Of a stretch of 64,000 bases of DNA, positions 60,732 through 64,000 are shown piece after piece. Every line of letters begins with the position of its first letter. Position 1 is the stretch's first letter. Under the pieces are notes generated by a model that made no database searches, was not told where the DNA came from, and saw only the letters and a program-made list of their open reading frames with translations. Origin of the DNA: Roseiflexus castenholzii DSM 13941 (GTDB lineage Bacteria; Chloroflexota; Chloroflexia; Chloroflexales; Roseiflexaceae). The stretch is from positions 1,302,001 through 1,366,000 of the forward strand of contig NC_009767.1 of the NCBI RefSeq assembly GCF_000017805.1, in the 5' to 3' direction. A program made the position numbers and the translations under genes.

Positions 60732-62984
60732 ATGGCGAATGTTCCGGTCGAACCGCGTGCTGCCGCGCAAGCGCAGCGAATGAGGACACACTGGCTACGG
60801 ATCGCGCCAGGGGCGCTGGCGCTGGCGTTGTTTCTGGCGCTGGCGCTGGGGCGCGGCGTGCTCGGCGCCGTTGCGTCGCCGTTGCAGGGCGCGCTGGCGT
60901 TGGCGTTGCTGGCATCGATCATCGTGCAGCCGAGTGCGCTGGCGCGTATGCGTGTCACGCAAACCGCCGCGGCGTTGGCGGGCATCCTGACGGTCGCCTT
61001 GCTGCTGCGGGTTTGGGGCTTGCGCTTTGGGTTGCCTTACTTCGAGCACCCCGATGAGTGGGCGGTTGCTGAGGAGGCGCTGCGCATGCTGCGCACCGGT
61101 GACTATACCCCCTTTTCGTATACATACCCGACGCTCTATACCTATATGCAGGTCGGCGTGGCTGCCGCGCACTTCATGTGGGGCGCAGGCGCCGGTCTCT
61201 ACCGCTCCCCTGCCGACATCGACCCGGTACCGTTCTATGTCTGGGCGCGCGCGCTGACGGCGATGCTCGGCGCGGGCGCTGTGGCGCTGACGTTCCTGGC
61301 GGGGCGGATGCTCTACGGCAACGCCGCCGGTCTGCTGGCAACCGCGTTGATCGCCGTAATGCCCGCCGTCACCGGCGATTCGCACTATGTGACAACCGAT
61401 ACGCCGGCGATGTTTTTTACGCTGCTGGCATTTCTTGCGATTGCCCGCCTTACCGGTGTTGCAGCAGAGCGCACTCCCTCAGATGATGCGCCTCCCGCTA
61501 CTGCTCCCCCGATCCTTACGCAGGCTTTCCTGGCAGGCGTCGGCGTTGGTCTGGCGACGGCAACCAAATGGAATGCCGGCTCGCTCGTGATCGCGCTATT
61601 GGTCGCTATCGTCTTTGCGGCGCGACGTTCAACGCGCAATGGCCATGCTGATGCTCTCGACGGCGACGTTGCACTGCGACGTCGCAACCTTCAACCCTTA
61701 ACCGTCAACCTTCTCACCGTTGCTCTTTCCGGTATTTTGTTGGGTTTCACCCTCGGCGTGCCGTTCTGGTTGCGCGATCTGCCGCGCATTCTGACTGACC
61801 TTGCCGGAATTATCGCGCATTATCGGTTTGAAGGGCATCCCGGCGCAGAATCGGATCAACCGGCGCTGTTCTACTGGTGGGCATTGACCCGTGAAGGGAC
61901 GCTGCTGGCATGGGTGTGCCTGGGTGGTGTGGCGCTGGCGTTCCTGCGGCGTAAACCTGCCGATGTGCTCGTGCTCGCCGTCGTGGTTCCTGCGGTGCTG
62001 CAACTGACTGGCGTCAAGGTGGTGTTCTTCCGCAATGCCATGCCGCTGCTGCCGTTTCTCTGCATCCTGGCGGCGGCGCTGGTTGTCGTTGCCGTCGAAT
62101 GGGTGACTGAGCGACCTGGAGAAACAGGGGATCGACTGACAGGCGGGCGGGCGTCTGTTGCGTTCATGCGACGGCTGGCGGGCAACCGCACGGTGCTGCT
62201 GCTGGCGGCAACCGTCTTGCTGGCGGCAGAACCGCTGGCGCAGGCGATCCACGATGAGGCGCTGCGCGCCCGCCCGACGACGCGCATACTGGCGGGGGAA
62301 TGGCTGGAAACGCGCGCGCAGGATGGTGAGCGCATCTGGCTGGAGGATAATACGCTCATCCTTGTACCGCGTTTGCGCGCTGTTGGCGGCGAACCGGCGG
62401 TACATCACGACCTGGCCTGGTACCGCGAGCAGGGCATTCGTTTTGTAGTGGTACACCTCGACCGCGAGACAGGCGCAGCGGCGCTGGCAGCCTTCGGTGA
62501 ACCGGCGGCGCGGTTTCTGCGCGCTGGCGAGCGTCATGGTCCCGAACTGGCGATTTTCGACACTGGTGCACCGGATGCTGCTGCTGAACCGCGCACGCCG
62601 TCGGGAGCGACGCTCGGCGCAGGCGCGATTGTGCTGGAGGGATACCGCCATCCGGGGCGCGCGCAGGCAGGCGGGGTGTTGTCGCTGGCGCTCTTCTGGC
62701 GCGCGATGCGCCCGCCGCCGCTGGATTATACCGTGTATGTGCACCTGGTTGATGAAGCGGGTGCGAAAGTCGCGCAGCGCGACGTGCCGCCGCTCGAAGG
62801 ACGCCGCCCGACCAGTCGCTGGATGCCTGGCGATCGTGTGCGCGATGATCAGGACCTCTTTATTCCTGAAACCGTTCCGCCCGGAACATACCGCCTGTTG
62901 ACAGGCATGTATGACGCTGCAACCATGACGCCGATCAACGATGCGGGACCGATCGATCTGGGGGTGGTTGTGGTTGAACGTTGA
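60732..62984 (+). CDS. GT39/ArnT-like membrane glycosyltransferase with C-terminal beta domain
   Basis: A 750-residue protein from ATG 60732 (MANVPVEPRA); an ATG at 60723 overlaps the -10 box and is unlikely. About 12 membrane helices. The first large loop has FEHPDEWAVAEEALRMLRTGDYTPFSYTYPTLYTYMQ, with the catalytic HPDE acid pair of PMT/ArnT GT-C enzymes, and SHYVTTDTPAMFFTLLAFLA follows. The last ~120 residues (IVLEGYRHPGRAQAGGVLSLALFWRA...YTVYVHLVDEAG) are a predicted beta-sandwich. It transfers a sugar from a polyprenyl carrier outside the cytoplasm. It lies next to palindrome C, but its place in that regulon is doubtful. Confidence 0.85.
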   Translation: MANVPVEPRAAAQAQRMRTHWLRIAPGALALALFLALALGRGVLGAVASPLQGALALALLASIIVQPSALARMRVTQTAAALAGILTVALLLRVWGLRFGLPYFEHPDEWAVAEEALRMLRTGDYTPFSYTYPTLYTYMQVGVAAAHFMWGAGAGLYRSPADIDPVPFYVWARALTAMLGAGAVALTFLAGRMLYGNAAGLLATALIAVMPAVTGDSHYVTTDTPAMFFTLLAFLAIARLTGVAAERTPSDDAPPATAPPILTQAFLAGVGVGLATATKWNAGSLVIALLVAIVFAARRSTRNGHADALDGDVALRRRNLQPLTVNLLTVALSGILLGFTLGVPFWLRDLPRILTDLAGIIAHYRFEGHPGAESDQPALFYWWALTREGTLLAWVCLGGVALAFLRRKPADVLVLAVVVPAVLQLTGVKVVFFRNAMPLLPFLCILAAALVVVAVEWVTERPGETGDRLTGGRASVAFMRRLAGNRTVLLLAATVLLAAEPLAQAIHDEALRARPTTRILAGEWLETRAQDGERIWLEDNTLILVPRLRAVGGEPAVHHDLAWYREQGIRFVVVHLDRETGAAALAAFGEPAARFLRAGERHGPELAIFDTGAPDAAAEPRTPSGATLGAGAIVLEGYRHPGRAQAGGVLSLALFWRAMRPPPLDYTVYVHLVDEAGAKVAQRDVPPLEGRRPTSRWMPGDRVRDDQDLFIPETVPPGTYRLLTGMYDAATMTPINDAGPIDLGVVVVER

Positions 62985-63465
62985 ACAACTTTTCCAGGCG
63001 CATAGCCAGGCCAGGCGTCACACCAATGACGCTTGACGATGCCGCCTTCGTGTCATTCCGAGCCCTTCGCTTCGCTCAGGGTAAACGCAGCGAGGAATCT
63101 GACCGAGCGCAGCGCGGAATCTGAGCCGCACGACCCCTCGCGCGGCTCGGGGTGACCATGCCGGATTGACGATGCCGCCTTCGTGTCATTCCGAGCGCAG
63201 CGAGGAATCTGACCGAGCGCAGCCAGGAATCTGGGCGGGTCGCGCACGACCCCTCACGCTGCTCGGGGTGACCATGCCGGATGGTCACAGGGAATTGGTA
63301 TCACACAACGTCGGCCATGGCAGATGTCGCTGATCCTGGACTGTGCTCTGTGGCGCCGTCTGGAAATCAGGGTCGGCGTCAAACCATGCGACTCAAGAAT
63401 GTCCTGGCGGATTTCGCCAGGATGCACAGTAAAAGGTGCGGTGCGGCTTGAGCGTACTGTACTAT
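62985..63465. other. intergenic region with a composite MITE and a hairpin
   Basis: Contains the 280-bp composite MITE copy (63021-63300) and an 8-bp stem hairpin TCCTGGCG-gattt-CGCCAGGA (63402-63422) that could terminate the minus-strand gene to the right. No gene is visible. Confidence 0.6.
63021..63300. mobile_element. MITE copy 3, enlarged to 280 bp by internal duplication
   Basis: Ends CACCAATGAC and GGAATTGGTA, flanked by TCA on both sides (63018-63020, 63301-63303), the same target duplication as the copy in luxR. The blocks TTGACGATGCCGCCTTCGTG-TCATTCCGAGC and CGAGGAATCTGACCGAGCGC occur twice inside, explaining the greater length. Confidence 0.85.
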
Positions 63466-63879
63466 CTATTCTGTTTTGTCCTCAAAGATGGCATACTCCA
63501 CCGGCATAACGAAACCAAGCGGATAGGGCACGCCGTAGACATGGTTGCCCGCAGCGTCGAATGTGTACGAATGGATGTCGATCTGCCGCCCGCGCTCATC
63601 TTCCAGCACAACGTTGCACTCCCAACTATCGTCGCGGGGAATTTCGCGGAACCCCTGCGCTGCCAGAAGCGCACGCACCAGCGGCGCGTCTTTGTGCTGA
63701 ATGGCGATATCCAGATCAGCATGCGGTCGGGTCTGCTGTCCAAGCAGAGCATCAACCGCCCATCCGCCATCGACGTGAACCTCAATACCGTGGTGCTCGA
63801 AGACACGCAGAATCTCTATGACATCCTGCGCCTTCATTTCCGAGGCTGGCGAAGACAGGGAACTCTCTGAGTCGTTCAT
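63466..63879 (-). CDS. LinA/aminoglycoside-type nucleotidyltransferase-like protein
   Basis: About 137 residues from ATG 63879 (MNDSESSLSSP); the frame is open to 63921 and MKAQDVIEIL is a later alternative. VIEILRVFEHHGIEVHVDGGWAVDALLGQQTRPHADLDIAIQ has the GGWAxDALxGxxTRxHxDLDI signature of lincosamide/aminoglycoside 2''-nucleotidyltransferases, with the metal-binding DLD. IDIHSYTFDAAGNHVYGVPYPLGF fits the following strand pair. It ends ~25 residues earlier than I would expect for LinA proteins, so the C-terminus may be cut short. A role in resistance is possible but unproven. Confidence 0.75.
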   Translation of the reverse strand: MNDSESSLSSPASEMKAQDVIEILRVFEHHGIEVHVDGGWAVDALLGQQTRPHADLDIAIQHKDAPLVRALLAAQGFREIPRDDSWECNVVLEDERGRQIDIHSYTFDAAGNHVYGVPYPLGFVMPVEYAIFEDKTE

Positions 63880-64000
63880 GGCGTTTGCCATGATACCATA
63901 CCGCATCGATGAGCGACGCAACCCGATTGCCGGGACCAGAGCGGAGTGCTCGACACGCGGAAGGTCCGAATATGAACTGTCGAGCAGACGGCGAACGCGG

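Noticed and set aside
1..64000. tRNA, rRNA or riboswitch genes
   Set aside because: I looked for cloverleaf-like and known riboswitch patterns by eye and found none convincing; a covariance-model search would be needed to exclude them.
63922..64000. Open frame from ATGAGCGACGC at the right edge
   Set aside because: Only about 30 codons are visible and there is no ribosome-binding site, so it cannot be judged from this window.

Overview
The window is high-GC DNA whose gene content points to a filamentous anoxygenic phototroph of the Chloroflexota, most likely Roseiflexus or a close relative. The indications are a PucC-type bacteriochlorophyll/antenna carrier, Chloroflexota-style secreted proteins and GT-C glycosyltransferases, GTG and TTG starts, and many degenerate repeats, solo hairpins and broken accessory genes. 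This placement is inferred from protein families; no rRNA or tRNA gene is visible.

Left part (1-14.3 kb): a PhoR/PhoB-like two-component pair, galactokinase, a BcsB-like envelope protein, a large secreted propeller-like protein with a haem-c motif, a fluoroacetate-dehalogenase-like hydrolase, a NERD nuclease-domain protein, and the NAD de novo genes nadC-nadA-nadB. The nadC promoter carries two copies of a 22-bp palindromic operator candidate. Accessory zone 1 (14.3-29.7 kb): a 385-bp direct repeat flanks hicBA and a dead ISKra4-type transposase. Next is a type I CRISPR-Cas locus with an intact WYL regulator, cas3, cas8, cas7 and cas5. Its cas6 and cas1 are wrecked and its array is down to two repeats and one spacer. 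An IS66 element with delimitable ends, killed by an amber codon, sits between cas1 and the array, followed by an MNT/HEPN pair with a truncated HEPN and a dead NarL-type regulator.

Middle (29.7-53.7 kb): pucC, an Lhr-type helicase, a protein built of five almost identical 47-residue FG-GAP-like repeats, an MFS carrier, a secreted glycosidase-like protein, a polysaccharide cluster (methyltransferase, ExoA-like GT2, WbaP/CpsE-like phosphoglycosyltransferase, large GT-C/DUF2142-like protein), a class III aminotransferase, lysA, a CPA1 antiporter, tpx and a membrane-PAS-STAS sensor.

Right part (53.7-63 kb) is the most unusual. Three divergent intergenic regions carry nearly the same 28-bp palindrome, whose two ends form the -35 boxes of opposing promoters. 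They control a mauD-like gene (frameshifted), two copies of an atypical LuxR-family regulator (the second split by a 148-bp MITE with a TCA target duplication), a propeller protein, and an operon of mauE, a Tat-type secreted cysteine-rich protein and an unknown 123-residue protein. An MFS exporter gene is also present, and its ghost lies behind the second luxR copy. I infer a small regulon that makes an oxidatively folded, cysteine-rich exported protein; its function is unknown. The window ends with a leaderless-looking GT39-type gene, a composite MITE copy and a LinA-like nucleotidyltransferase.
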